From Holothuria scabra (lineage: Eukaryota > Echinodermata > Holothuroidea > Aspidochirotida > Holothuriidae): a stretch of DNA of 64,000 nt. The number at the start of each line of letters is the position of its first letter. Within the stretch, counting starts at the first letter, position 1. The notes beneath the pieces were generated by a model, which had not been told where the DNA came from, made no database searches, and saw nothing but the letters and a program-made list of their open reading frames with translations. The DNA lies in the NCBI GenBank assembly GCA_037179385.1, contig CM074200.1, positions 32,305,884 to 32,369,883 of the forward strand, in the 5' to 3' direction. The position numbers and the translations under genes were made by a program. Shown piece after piece: positions 44,512-55,499 of this stretch.

Positions 44512-46500
44512 AATGCCGTCCGAAACGCAAAAACGGCTAAATTTGGCTAGGGACTAACTTGCATGGAGAGTTTACTTTTGATGACTAGGTATTGCCTTTA
44601 CACTACAAACCGTCGACTAGCTAATTATATTTAATTATTCACTTAAAGGGAAATATTGTGTTGTTTTACAAGGAAATTTCATCCTTTTCTAACCAATTCT
44701 TATTGGCAAAGAGTAATAAATAATTAAAAATAAGGAACTATGGTAGCATTCTTCTTAAGAAACAAGTTTCCCGCAGATAGAAATTCAGTTGTTTGTTGCT
44801 CAAGAATAATTTGCTTACCCAAACTGTCAACGTTTCAAAAGATGCAACTTCCATAACTCTTCTTGTGCATAATGCTGTGAGGAGATGAAACTATTGCTGT
44901 AGTTTAATGTTGAAACGGAATGTTTTGATAATGAAAAGAGCTTTTCACTGTTGGTGCTATGTTGGAGCATTTTAAACACAACATTTCCCTTTTAACCCGC
45001 GCATCTTGCGTGGAAAAAAATTATTACTGAGCTATTGTCCTTTCGGTGTAAACAGTCGACTAGTTTTCTTAAAGTATTGAGTTTAGATCGCATGTGCCGA
45101 AGGCATTCACACTGTTGCAACTTATTTCAAAACATAGTTCTTTGCTTTTGTGGAAGGGTACAAGTTATTCCATTTTAACAGCGAAATGTTCAAAGATTCA
45201 CCTTTTTTCAAATAGAATGGCAGGTTACATATCCAGATAATACTCACTATTTAAAACGCAATTTCTGGATTAGCCATTTCCTTTGTATTGCATCAATAAC
45301 ATTCATTGTTAGGCTTACGGTTATGGATTTTTCATTAGGATATTTCTTGTAATAAATTGCCCATTGGTCCTGTAGATTTAGATAAGTTCAGTTCAGAAAA
45401 TAAAATATTCAATAAATAGATACACTTACTTTACAAAGATGGGAAACTCTATTCACTTCTAATCATTATTGATGAGTTTTCAGCTCCATGCCATGTCCTA
45501 CTTTTATGTGTCTATATTTCAAAAGGAGGAGACCTTTTCACGAGAAGAGGGAAAGTTAACAAAAGGTGTGTGGTGTACTAGCTGACGATACAGCTAGCAG
45601 GTCAACCTTGCTTTTTAAGTATAAGGGACGAAATCTCGCTTTGTGATTTCATGAGAAAGATATTTTGGCGTAATTATTTTTTGCGACTCAACCATTAGCT
45701 TTGATGTTTATCTAAATCTTCTCTCAATGCCGCAAAATATTTTGGAATTAGTTGTAGTAGTTGCTGTATTTTTTTCTGGTTTCAGCTGATATATAATTAT
45801 AACCAAAATAACAAACAAGGGGCGTTTCACGGCAATGGTTCAAAGTTGTCACGGTGACGACGCCATTTCTAATTTTCATAGTTAAAATCAGGAAAATCAC
45901 TCTCGTTAACCTATCAATATCAGCTCAATGTTTCCCTTTTAGAACTAGTTCTTCGAATAATTTGGTTGGCTGATTAGGTAGTTGGTGTAAACTGAATTTC
46001 CAAATCCAAATGGAACCCACTCAGCAAACGACATATGTTCTTGCCAATTAGTTCACTTACAATAGATTAGTGTGAAATATTTAGATTTGAATGAAAATAT
46101 TGCTCCAACTGTTTATGAAAGTAGTCTAAATATATCTTGATCGCGACTAAATACAGGCTTTAATTCTCTTTACAGTCTCTATACAAATTAGAGACATTCG
46201 AGAGGAAAGTGTCGTAAACATGAGAAAATAAAGACAAATGAAACAGAAGGTATTGAAGGCCAAGGGAGAACAAATCAATATTGTGATGCAGTTTCGTAAT
46301 AGCTTAATCGTGAACAATGTTTTTCAGTAGTTAATTAATACTACCAAAAGTAAAACATTACGCCGGAAAGTTAGACAATCAGCTTTGGGAAATGTAAGCA
46401 TTCCTTTAATCTACATTTTCATAAAGGTCTGTGCTGGTTTATGAAGGAGACGTACGGTGGTAGTTGTACTAATAGATAGAAAAAATCAGTGATATTAGTC
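44512..46500. other. No recognisable gene
   Basis: About 2 kb of AT-rich sequence with no long open frame, no repeat partner in the window and no RNA-like structure that I can identify. Confidence 0.5.
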
Positions 46501-46504
46501 CCTG

Positions 46505-47075
46505 TAGGTAGATGAGGCTATGCGGCTCAAATTTTTACCAATCGGTTTGGCACAGAACAATATTTAGTACTCAATTTCAGTTTCGTGATGGCCATTACCC
46601 TTACCTAAGTCGTGCTTCAAATCAGTTTATCACTCCCCTTTGGAGACTTAGGTCATCTCAATTTGGTCTTCGATTTATAGGTGTAAAACTATAGAATTCT
46701 CTCCCCTTGGAAATTACTAACTGTAAAAACACCACATGCATTTAAACAGCAGCTTAAAGTTAATTTCATTGAAAACTACCTTGAACTTCCGACTTTTCTT
46801 GCTGTTTTTTGTGTTTTTCCCCTTTTGTCTTGTTTTCTGATTGTTTTTTAAAGGGTGTCAACACCCACAAGCGCCAAGAAGCTTTGAGTTGCCACTCCTC
46901 AGCCTCTCCCCTTGTTTTGTTAAGTAAAGAAATTATTTTATGGTGTTTTTAAGCATGATAATCCTTACATACGGTAATTTTGTTATCTTTACCACTCTCA
47001 GAATGTTGTTAACTTATTATGTATTTTATGTTATGGTAAGCGATTGGAATAAAGTCACACTGAACTGAACTGAAA
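46505..47075 (+). pseudogene. CR1/L2-like LINE C-terminus and 3' tail
   Basis: The frame from 46512 carries 'FQFRDGHYPYLSRASNQFI', 'PLWRLRSSQFGLRFIGVKL' and then, after a stop replacing W, 'NSLPLEI', the standard end of CR1/L2-type ORF2 (K-L-W-N-S-L-P). A further piece reads 'FKQQLKVNFIENYLELPTF'. A non-coding tail ends in ACTGA-type repeats ('cactgaactgaactgaa', 47057-47073). The RT domain is missing. Confidence 0.8.
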
Positions 47076-47274
47076 ATATTTGTTATTGTACATACAGAAT
47101 TAGGACCCTTTGTCGAATAACAATTGCGAAGAGATGTTTGTCGTATTTTACCACAGTAAAGTTTCATTGACAAAAGTGACACCTACTAAAATCCCACATT
47201 CCTATTAAAATGCTGTACTTCGACTATCTGTTGTGGTCATACGCTTCCGCTTGTAACCTTCTGGTTTTATTTAG

Positions 47275-47725
47275 CGGTTTTCCAGTTCCTCCTACTCCAT
47301 TTCTTATGCGAGCATCACTCACAGTCGCAAATAGCCTGCGTAGTGCTTCTGTGGCTGCAGCCCCCAAGCGATGAGCTCAACGAAAAGACTTCATCCTGTC
47401 TGCGGGCTAAGCCGCAAAATTCTTCGGCCTTACATTTCGAAGACAGTTGCTTCAGAACTGTTTTAAATACATACCCGGCAAATCAGACATTTGGACGGGG
47501 ACCCTGGAATGAAACCCCATTACCGAACGCAGTTGGAAGGAAGTTAATTGTTTGTTGAAACAAAAAAAATTCCTGATCCAAGAAAGCAGAGGATTTCAGG
47601 GACCATTTCAAATTAACCACCGTTTGTAAACTTCAAAGCACTTGTCCACCTCATGCACTCGGCCTGAATATCGGACCCTGGGCCTCCATGGTAACATCCG
47701 AATGCTGTTCCACTAGACCACACAA
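47275..47725 (-). repeat. tRNA-like head and SINE body fragment
   Basis: 47283-47335 ('cctactccatttcttatg.gagcatca.cacagt') matches the SINE body at 8385-8430. At 47661-47725, reverse-complemented, comes a tRNA-like head with the A-box-like 'tggtctagtggaacagc' and a weak B box 'gggtccgatattc'. They could be the two ends of one SINE separated by about 300 bp of unrelated sequence, or two different SINEs. No intact tRNA fold can be drawn, so this is not called a tRNA gene. Confidence 0.5.
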
Positions 47726-47739
47726 ATGTGTGTTCTTAC

Positions 47740-48088
47740 ACTTCTTCGTGCAACAGAATGAAATGCATTTACAAACACATATACCCTCGTTAAACGTTCA
47801 CAGTTTGCCCCTTACCTTTACTAGTATCATGTGCAGCTGCTTTCTTTGATACAATTCGACCCAATTTGCAGGGAAAAGCAAGGGATTAACTCCGATCGTG
47901 AAATGAGAAAAAGAGACAATGATTAGTTAACAACTTGAGCCCATTCTCATTGCAATGTATTCATTTCAGATTTTTCGAAAAAATAATTCAACAATCACAT
48001 TTGTAACTGAAATTGTCAATTTTAGACATATCATCGAGTAACATGATTAACTAAAGTGTGCTTCACGTTCTTCCAGTTTAGAATTTTA
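47740..48088. other. No recognisable feature
   Basis: AT-rich, with no supported feature. Confidence 0.45.
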
Positions 48089-48302
<214 letters not shown>

Positions 48303-48409
48303 TATTTTCATTTTTATTTTTATAAAAGAATAATCTAAACCCAGATTTACATTCAATATGTTAAAGAGGGACATATTCTCAGCATTCTGGAAAAAGTTCC
48401 ATTCATTTT

Positions 48410-48785
48410 CCATGTCATGTTCTCAAGATATTAGTAAGTGAAGTGAAAAGTAAACTTGAAGCAAGTAGTGTGATGTCATGGATTCACATTGTTGGCCAAT
48501 GTTTTATAATTTGTATATTTGGCTTTGGGCTATTCTTTTAAATGTTGGAATTTATTTTCTTACAAAAAGTTCATTGTTTAATAATTTGTGACTTTGTTGT
48601 TGTACAATGACATTAACCACCGTTGTTCCCCTTTTACATTAAAAATGTTTTATGACCTTTAAAACTTTCTGTTTGTTTCCATAGAATGTTGCACAGAGTG
48701 GGCTTAATTAATTATACCATCCCCTCCCCATAAGAGTAAAAGTGCTATCACACGTTGTTACAGTAACTCACAGAAAAGAAAGAAA
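48410..48785 (-). repeat. Family B and family C fragments
   Basis: 48418-48490 ('tctcaagatattagtaagtgaag', 'aacttgaagcaagtagtgtgatgtca') matches family B. 48585-48785 ('aataatttgtgactttgttgttgtacaa', 'cataagagtaaaagtgctatcaca') matches, in reverse complement, the centre of family C at 24075-24245. The terminal repeats of both are incomplete. Confidence 0.65.
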
Positions 48786-48840
48786 CACTAAGACTGATTG
48801 GAGCCATTCATGGCGGACCAATGATGTTAATGGTCTTAGG

Positions 48841-48960
48841 GCCGTGAGGTTGGTCATGTGTTGTCCTTCTGTGGACGTGATAGTTTATTCGGGAAGCAGT
48901 TAAAGTTTTGGTTTCGTCGAACGGCCTTTTGTCAAAAGGTCGTGAGGACTTTAGAAAAAG
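48841..48960. repeat. Repeat I, copy 1
   Basis: 'ccgtgaggttg', 'gttgtccttctgtggacgtgat', 'cgggaagcagt', 'ggtttcgtcgaacggcctttt' and 'gactttagaaaaag' recur in the same order at 58766-58879. An inverted fragment lies at 42405. Non-coding; no termini recognised. Confidence 0.7.
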
Positions 48961-48999
48961 AAACACAAAGATAATTGAGTTCAGTGGATAAATGCCCAT

Positions 49000-49450
49000 T
49001 TGGAGTGCATGTTATAGTTATTCAATTTCCTCGCTTTGTGGTGTACTGTCTTTATCCCCCTTTTTCTTATATCTGCATTAATGAGCAAGTATAAATATTG
49101 AACTAAGTCTACTTAGTCTTGTTTTCCGCACTTTTCCTTTCAATGTACTGTACTGTATGATCTATACCTTTTATGACTATTTGCCGAAGAAATAAAATGT
49201 TTTAATTCTGTTCAACTGCCGTTTTTTCTCCAGTGAGTTTGACTGCATCAAAGAGTTCCACGATTGCATTCGCCATGCGACCAATTTAATAAAACACAAA
49301 ACAATGTTAACTAATTCATACGTAGGTGTTAATTCTCCATTCTCTTATTGTGGGCGAGGGGTTACCTTGCGGTGATCGTTATAAGTAAGGTATACTAATA
49401 GCCAAAAAGGTTGGGAACCACTGCACTACATCCTAAAACCTTGTGTGCAA
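49000..49450. other. No recognisable feature
   Basis: AT-rich. Nothing supported. Confidence 0.4.
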
Positions 49451-49452
49451 GT

Positions 49453-49504
49453 ATTCCACGTATGCCACGTATGCCACGTATTCCACGTATGCCACGTATG
49501 CCAC
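49453..49504. repeat. CCACGTATG minisatellite
   Basis: Nearly six tandem copies of a 9-bp unit (CCACGTATG or CCACGTATT). Frames on both strands read as Tyr-Ala-Thr or Gly-Ile-Arg repeats, which are artefacts. Confidence 0.9.
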
Positions 49505-50610
49505 AAAGTGGTGTGTACAGAAAATGCACATGTTTGTAAAAACTGCCTTGGTACCATTCGACAACATTCTTTACCAACTTGAAGAAATTCTCCACACAGC
49601 GCAGTGTAAGGTCACGGTGGCATAGCTGTCCAGCAGGTTTAAGGGTGGGTACCTCACAATTGAGGGTCTGATAATGTCACTGACAAGGTAACATGATCTC
49701 TGAAACAAAACATGTCTAGAAATATTTTTTCGATACCTTTTGATTACCTCGGAAAAAGGAGAAGATATCACCATAAGGTTAAATCCCCATACATTTTATC
49801 ACCCTAAACGACGTTCATGCTACTCTCAAGCATACAATTTCGACCATGTTCATACGATGTTATGTACACAATTTAACGGAAAAGCAAACCACGTCATTCT
49901 ATTTCAAATCTTCAATACCAAGTGACCGAGGAAGGCTTTTACAACCCTTATCGCATTTCTACAGTTAGAAGTAAGTGCCTGTTCGATGACATGTAAATTT
50001 TGTTTTATTTCAGAACTTTGAAGTAATTTATCACAATATTGATCCAAATATAATCTTTCTATTCATGATCGCGTCTAGCATTCTCTCTCTAACTTCATAC
50101 AATTGCGATGCAACACTATCCTCAAGTTTCGCAGATGCAAAGGGATCAGATTAGAAAAAAATCATTCCATGATTCCTTCCTCTGCGCCTAAGTAGAAGAA
50201 TTATGCAGTCGCACGTTCCCCATACGTTTTGCTACGTCATTGCTTTAAGAAATTTCACGAATCTTTGCAAAAACGCTTCGTTTGGTATTGGTCAAGACGA
50301 CCTTAAGCTAGATAAGCCCGGAAGCTGGAGAGATAGTATTTGAAAACTTCCTGAAAAAACACTTAAGTTAGGTTATGTGCGACAATGGCATAGGCTTTAA
50401 GTGATGGGTAGAAGAATAAACAACTGTTAACACGCAATGTACACGTTTTTTCTTCAAGTTAAGTAACCTTACACCTTAAGCATGATTTTATGAACTTGAG
50501 TCGAAGATTAAATGTTAACTAAAAGCTAGCTGTTCTCAGAAAATGACATAGTTGTTGTGCTTTGGGAGCCAAAAGAATTGAATTATCGTAACCACTGGGT
50601 TATATTAGGT
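49505..50610. other. No recognisable gene
   Basis: Open frames at 49571-49774 and 49740-49925 have no recognisable domain. No family repeat. Confidence 0.45.
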
Positions 50611-50611
50611 T

Positions 50612-50715
50612 AGGTTAAATGAAGTTTTACGGCCCAGTTTGCAACGAGATGTTTCAAGTCGAATCGGTCACGGCCTTTTTTCAGTTGTGGTTCACCGGCT
50701 AGTTCTACCTACTGG
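50612..50715 (-). mobile_element. tRNA-derived SINE, 3' part only
   Basis: 'gttttacggcccagttt', 'caagtcgaatcggtcacggcc' and 'cagttgtggttcaccggct' match the SINE body and tail at 8310-8375 and 35395-35470. The tRNA head is missing. Confidence 0.7.
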
Positions 50716-50889
50716 AAATATTGTATTTCTTCTATGCGCCTTTCACTTCTCATCATATATGAGTGCAACGATAAAACCTTCGTGTCGTACATTCTGGAAA
50801 TTTTGTAGAAGAAAATATCACATATAAAGGTGCTACATTTTCGCCCCTGTCAATTTGGTGATGATGCAAATCCTTGATGAATGATGGCA

Positions 50890-51415
50890 CTGTAAGAGGT
50901 AAATGGAATGCAAAAAGTTTACAATTGAATATTCAGTATTCACGTCATGGTCTTTAACATTTAAATGTTATGTATTTTCTGTGTCAATTCATTTGCATAA
51001 AATTTTAAGTTACGTGATGACAAGTTAGTTGTGATAAGTTTTCTATGAGTTGAGGAGAGTTCTGATTTGGTCGCAATACAGTTAAGTTCGCTTTCGGTCA
51101 GTCTCGTCTCTGTTCCTTTTTGTGTCTATGTTCGTCTATCTATTTTTCCCCGCCCACTTTCCGAAATACCCACGTTGCAGTACTAATCTTTAGTAGTTGA
51201 TTTCTATATATGGTTCGTATTCATTTTTCAATAGCGCTGTCAACCTGGCATAAAAAATATAGCTGCTTTCCCTTTGATACACGATAATAGGTGACGAAGG
51301 GAATGTCTCAAAGCTTGGAAGGAACAAAAGAATATGGCCACAAAATATCCTCATATGATCGTCTCGAATTAGGTTGGGAACTTTCGTTACCCTTTTCATA
51401 TAATATTCATATAAT
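50890..51415. other. No recognisable feature
   Basis: Nothing supported. A minus-strand open frame at 51190-51399 has no recognisable domain. Confidence 0.4.
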
Positions 51416-51420
51416 ATGGT

Positions 51421-51625
51421 GAGTTGGTTTTGTAGCTCAGTCCGTTTCTAACCAATTTGTGTCAGTCCTGCAACAGCCTCTTTTCCAGTTGTGACTCACT
51501 GGCTTGCTTTCCCTACTCCATTGCTTATGTTGAGCATCAAGCACAGTGACAATAGATTACACTTTTTGACTCTTCAGTATGTTCCAGATAGGAGTCGAAC
51601 CCCAGACCTCCCGACAATCGGTTAA
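51421..51625 (-). mobile_element. tRNA-derived SINE, diverged copy
   Basis: 'ccagttgtgactcactggcttgctttccctactccattgctta' in pieces and 'gagcatcaagcacagtgacaatag' match the SINE body. Toward 51620 the minus strand carries a B-box-like 'ggggttcgactcct' and an eroded A box. The tail differs from the other copies. Confidence 0.7.
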
Positions 51626-51639
51626 CATTTCATTTCAAT

Positions 51640-52210
51640 AGACATCTCATGCAATTCGTATATTTACACTGGTTGGCAAAGTTTGGGCTTTTTCCGACGA
51701 CAAATGGAAAGGATTTCAATAAAGTGTACAAAAACCAGGTCGGAATCCTATCCGAATTTGCCGAATAGCGACGTGACATTAGTGTACGACAAGTGTGAAA
51801 AAATGGCATGGCCACTAGAAGTACGTCACATGACTAGTTTAATGGGTTATTACACATACCTTTTGAATCGGTATTGAGGGTGCTTGTTATTACTAAAGAA
51901 TGATTGTTCGGTTCTCAATTTCCAGGACATTGAAATATTATTTTAAAAATCGTATTTAATTTACATTTATCATTGCTTTCAAGGATTACGTTCATTTGGC
52001 GAAATATGCACTTTCAAATGTAAATGAATGTCTTATTTGGAAGACATTAGGTTACCTCAAATGAATTCTAAAAGTCTAAAAGGATTGGTCTATCACTTAA
52101 AATGATAAAGGAGAACTTTAGTACAGATAAATTTTCAAATATCTTCTGTATCGTACTAAATGTATTAAAATAAATTATTAAAATAAATAATTCTTTCTCT
52201 GGATATTTCA
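51640..52210. other. No recognisable feature
   Basis: Nothing supported. Open frames on both strands overlap around 51630-51877 without a domain. Confidence 0.4.
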
Positions 52211-52216
52211 TCTTAA

Positions 52217-52970
52217 AATGTGGTGTCCCGCAGTGCTCCTGCTTAGGTCCAGTCTTATTTGTTCTCAACGCCAGTGAGCTTTTTAACATCCAGACCCTTA
52301 ACCTCCTAAAGGCCAACACATATGCGGATGACACACGGCCGTACTTATCGTTTAAACCAGACTATATACTGTCTTGTTTGGGCTTCCCGACAATCTTATT
52401 ACCAAATTACAAAGAGTCCAAAGCTCGGTAACAAGACTTGTCACTCTCACCCCGAAGTTCTGTCACATTTCACCAATTAATCTCTTTCGGCTACCGTTTG
52501 TTACAGAATTCGCTTTAAGGTGATTCTGTTGAATTTTTAAAACCCTTAACGGTATGTTCCCGCGACGGTTTATTTGTCCAATCTGTTGTTCAGAAGGAGG
52601 TTGGTAAAATACCAGCTGAGTTCTGACACTGCAATTTCCGAAAATGTTCCTCGATTAAATACATCTTTTGGTGAACGTTCTTTCGCTGTGGCTGGTCCTC
52701 GACTTTGGCATTCTCTCTCGGCTGATCTTAGATTATGCTCCTCTATTGCCATTTTGAAACCTAAGCTTAAGATTAACCTCTTTTAGGCAAGCTTTTAATT
52801 TGTAGTTTCCTTTAACTTTTGGTTTTATCTTGTTCTTTTTTGGGGGTTTTTTGGTTTGTTTTTGGTTTGTTTTTGGTTTGTTTTTGGTTTGTTGTATGTT
52901 TTATTGTACAGAGCAACAGGTTATATTTTTATAGTTGTGGCGCTTTTTAAATTTTATTAATAATAATATT
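52217..52970 (+). pseudogene. CR1-like LINE with internal deletion, RT core to C-terminus
   Basis: 52217-52365 reads 'KCGVPQCSCLGPVLFVLNAS' and 'ANTYADDTRPYLSFKP', with the catalytic YADD. The sequence then jumps, in another frame, to 'LPDNLITKLQRVQSSVTRLV' (about 52385), skipping the intervening RT thumb. The C-terminal frame 52574-52786 has 'NTSFGERSFAVAGPRLWHSL' and 'LKPKLKINLF' before a stop. An 11-bp TTTTTGGTTTG minisatellite (52847-52892) and an ATT/AAT-rich end complete the 3' tail. Confidence 0.8.
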
Positions 52971-52971
52971 T

Positions 52972-53138
52972 CATAATGTATGGTTGATTCAACAAATGAC
53001 AATCCTTCTTCCTGTTGGAAGTAAGCCAAACATCAGTTCATTGCCTAACATCTTTGTTGAATAATGGAAACAGATCTAATTGACATCTTCTGATAATTCC
53101 TTTTCCAAATTTTCTCTGAAAATTGTTAAATATGGTTG
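52972..53138. repeat. Direct repeat R, left copy
   Basis: About 165 bp, from 'aatatttcataatgtatggttgattcaac' onward, recurring at 54139-54306 with roughly 15 percent differences. Shared landmarks are 'acaaatgacaatc', 'ggaagtaagcca', 'aacatctttgttgaataat' and 'gacatcttct.ataattccttttcc'. Together with the right copy it brackets the LINE fragment 53139-54125. Confidence 0.8.
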
Positions 53139-54125
53139 CCTTATTCTATGAAGATTTCAGGTGTACGATGGAAGACCAGGGAGAAACATGTGAATAGTTT
53201 GACATAAAAACTGGTGTCAAGCAAGTGTGCAATATGTCCGGTCCTTTTTTACCTGGTAGTCATGGCTTGGGTAATGAACCAAACAGTTGGCTATGGTGAA
53301 ATGGAGTAAGGTGGAATTTCATGACAAAACTTGATGACCTAGACTTCGCAGATGTAGCACTTCTTTCATCCACCAAGCAATAGATGCCGGGAAAAACAAC
53401 AAAAATGGACACGGTGGCCATGCGAGTGGGGCTCAAAGTCAATACAAAAAATACAAAACTGCTGAGAATTAATGCTAGCAACCAAGAGAGTATTGTCATT
53501 AGTGGTCAATCCATTCAAGAAGTGGAAAATTTTACGTACTTAGGAGCTACTGTGTGTAAAAATGGGTTGGTATGATGGACCTTAGGAATAGACTATCAAA
53601 GGACAGAGGCTCATTTGCTAGACTACAGAGTGTTTGGAGTTCCAATAAAATATAACAAGAACAAAATTGATATTTTATAAAACGCTTGTTATCCCAGTTT
53701 CACTGTATAGATGTGAAACATTGAAAATGAACATTGGAGATGATAAAACAATAGATGTATTTAACCATAAGTGCTTGCGACGGATCCATCAGATTTAATG
53801 GCAGGATCACATCAGTAATGAAGAACTTATTCAAACATCAAAGATGACACCACTGAGTAAAGAAATAAAGGGTCGCAGGTGGAAGATAATTGACCATATC
53901 CTTAGGCAGGACCCAAACAATGATTGCAATGTAGCAATGACTTGGACTCCAGAAGGAAGGGGGAAAAGGGGAAGACCGAAGACCACGTGGAGGCGAACTG
54001 TAGAGAAGGAAAGGGGGGAAGCTGGATCGAGGACCTGGAATGAGGTGCGAGCAGTGGCAGCTGATAGGGAGGGGTAGAAATGCTCTGTAAAGGCCTAATG
54101 CGACAGCAGTCGCGAAGAAGATAGG
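53139..54125 (+). pseudogene. Endonuclease-RT type LINE (RTE-like), RT palm to C-terminus
   Basis: 'YEDFRCTMEDQGETCEWFDI', 'KTGVKQGCNMSG' and 'LDDLDFADVALLSSTK' (from about 53145) are RT motifs. Relatives have FADDVALL, so one catalytic Asp codon has been lost. A stop at about 53381 is followed in frame by 'RVGLKVNTKNTKLLRINASN' and 'ENFTYLGATVCK'. Later pieces are 'KEIKGRRWKIIDHILRQDPN' and 'RGKRGRPKTTWRRTVEKERG' (53844-54077). The ORF ends with the family's usual Glu-Glu-Asp-type tail near 54112. Frameshifts separate the pieces. Clade given as RTE-like with reservation. Confidence 0.8.
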
Positions 54126-54138
54126 TAACAGGTAACAA

Positions 54139-54306
54139 TATTTCATAATGTTTAGTTGATTCAACAAATGACAATCTACTTGGTGGTTGGAAGTAAGCCA
54201 CTCATCGGTCCATAGCCTAATATCTTTGTTGAATAATTGAAACAAATCTAATTGACATCTTCTCATAATTCCTTTTCCAAATTTCCTCTAAAAATTGTGA
54301 AATATG
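54139..54306. repeat. Direct repeat R, right copy
   Basis: Partner of 52972-53138 in the same orientation. It begins immediately after the LINE's final 'aggtaacaggtaac'. Confidence 0.8.
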
Positions 54307-54309
54307 ATG

Positions 54310-55247
54310 AATTTCAGACTAAATCATTGTCATTTCTTGCACTTTAAACGATCGCATGTTGGTCTTTGACCCTTTCTCTACTCGTGCAATTTTATGAAAG
54401 TTAAGAGCAATGAAGTGTTTGATCCCCTTAATAAGGAAACTTTGACGTATCTTAATGTTCATAATCATGAATGTTCTGTCCTGGACCACATTTCCCTTTT
54501 TCAACGCGAAGACTTTGCAGCTGAATGCCAAATGTCGCCAAGCGTCTCGAAGATGGACAATGCGTCAGTAAAATCCTATATTTACATGTTTTTTACGTGT
54601 GTGGACAGAGAAAAGAGAGTTAATACAAATTCATACAAGTTCTAATCCATTTTCTAGCCAACCGGTAAGTTAATGTGACATTTAAGCCTCCAGAAAATTA
54701 GGGTTGTGACAGCGTTTACGAGAAATATTAACTGATCACATAGAACCGGAATATCAACAAGAATTTAGTAAATGGTAAAACGAATTGACAGGTTTTTGTT
54801 CTACAAGCTTAATAAATTTGATTAAGGTAAAGGAATATCTGACATTGGTGTCACAAGGGGACATGCTTGCATAGAGGTTCTGCTTTACCTAGCAGTAGCA
54901 AAGACGTATGCAAGTGGTGTTTCTGTAGGTCAATGGGTCGACTAACAGTAGTTGTTTTGATTGATAAGGTGGCGATGAGACATATCACACAGGTTATATT
55001 AAGTTCTCGAGAAGATAAGTAACTCTTTATTGCCACTGTGTGCTGGCTGGATGTGGCGGGCGCCGTATTTTTTTTTTGGGGGGGGGGATTGACACAACTT
55101 ATTTCCGTCAACTTGAAACACATTACATATAACGAAAAGTTAATGGTAAAAATAATAAAGATATTTACATTAAACATAACCCAAGCCTTATCTAAACATA
55201 ATCGGGATATGATGGAAAAGGAGAAAACTGAAGTATAGTACTCATGA
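54310..55247. other. No recognisable gene
   Basis: Open frames at 54394-54645 and 54851-55177 have no recognisable domain. G/T homopolymer runs lie at 55069-55088. Confidence 0.4.
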
Positions 55248-55442
55248 ATTGTTTTCCCCTATATAAATAATTTACACGATAAATTGGAAAGAGATAACGT
55301 TAACCCAGCTTGCACATCAATAGATTCCAAAATCAGGAGACACTATAGAGAAAAGGAAGAAAGAAGGAACAACATCGAAATCTACAAAAGGAGATTAAAG
55401 AAGAGAGCTAGACTCAAGGCGAAGACGAAAAAAGGCTACTAA
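55248..55442 (+). CDS. Open frame with a strongly basic C-terminus, unidentified
   Basis: A 64-codon frame without an ATG near its start ends in TAA at 55440-55442. It contains 'NPACTSIDSKIRRHYREKEE' and 'YKRRLKKRARLKAKTKKGY', a charged, probably helical, very basic end. It could be the last exon of a gene, a fragment of a transposon protein or chance. No family recognised. Confidence 0.2.
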   Translation: MVFPYINNLHDKLERDNVNPACTSIDSKIRRHYREKEERRNNIEIYKRRLKKRARLKAKTKKGY

Positions 55443-55499
55443 ATTCTGTTAAACGTTTAATACCTAATCAGTGAAAGGAGAGTGGCATAATTTGATTTA

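Noticed and set aside
47661..47725. Possible tRNA gene on the minus strand
   Set aside because: A-box-like sequence is present, but the acceptor stem and a proper B box are missing; treated as a SINE head.
49453..49504. CRISPR-like short repeat array
   Set aside because: Units are 9 bp with no spacers, and the window is animal DNA; it is a minisatellite.
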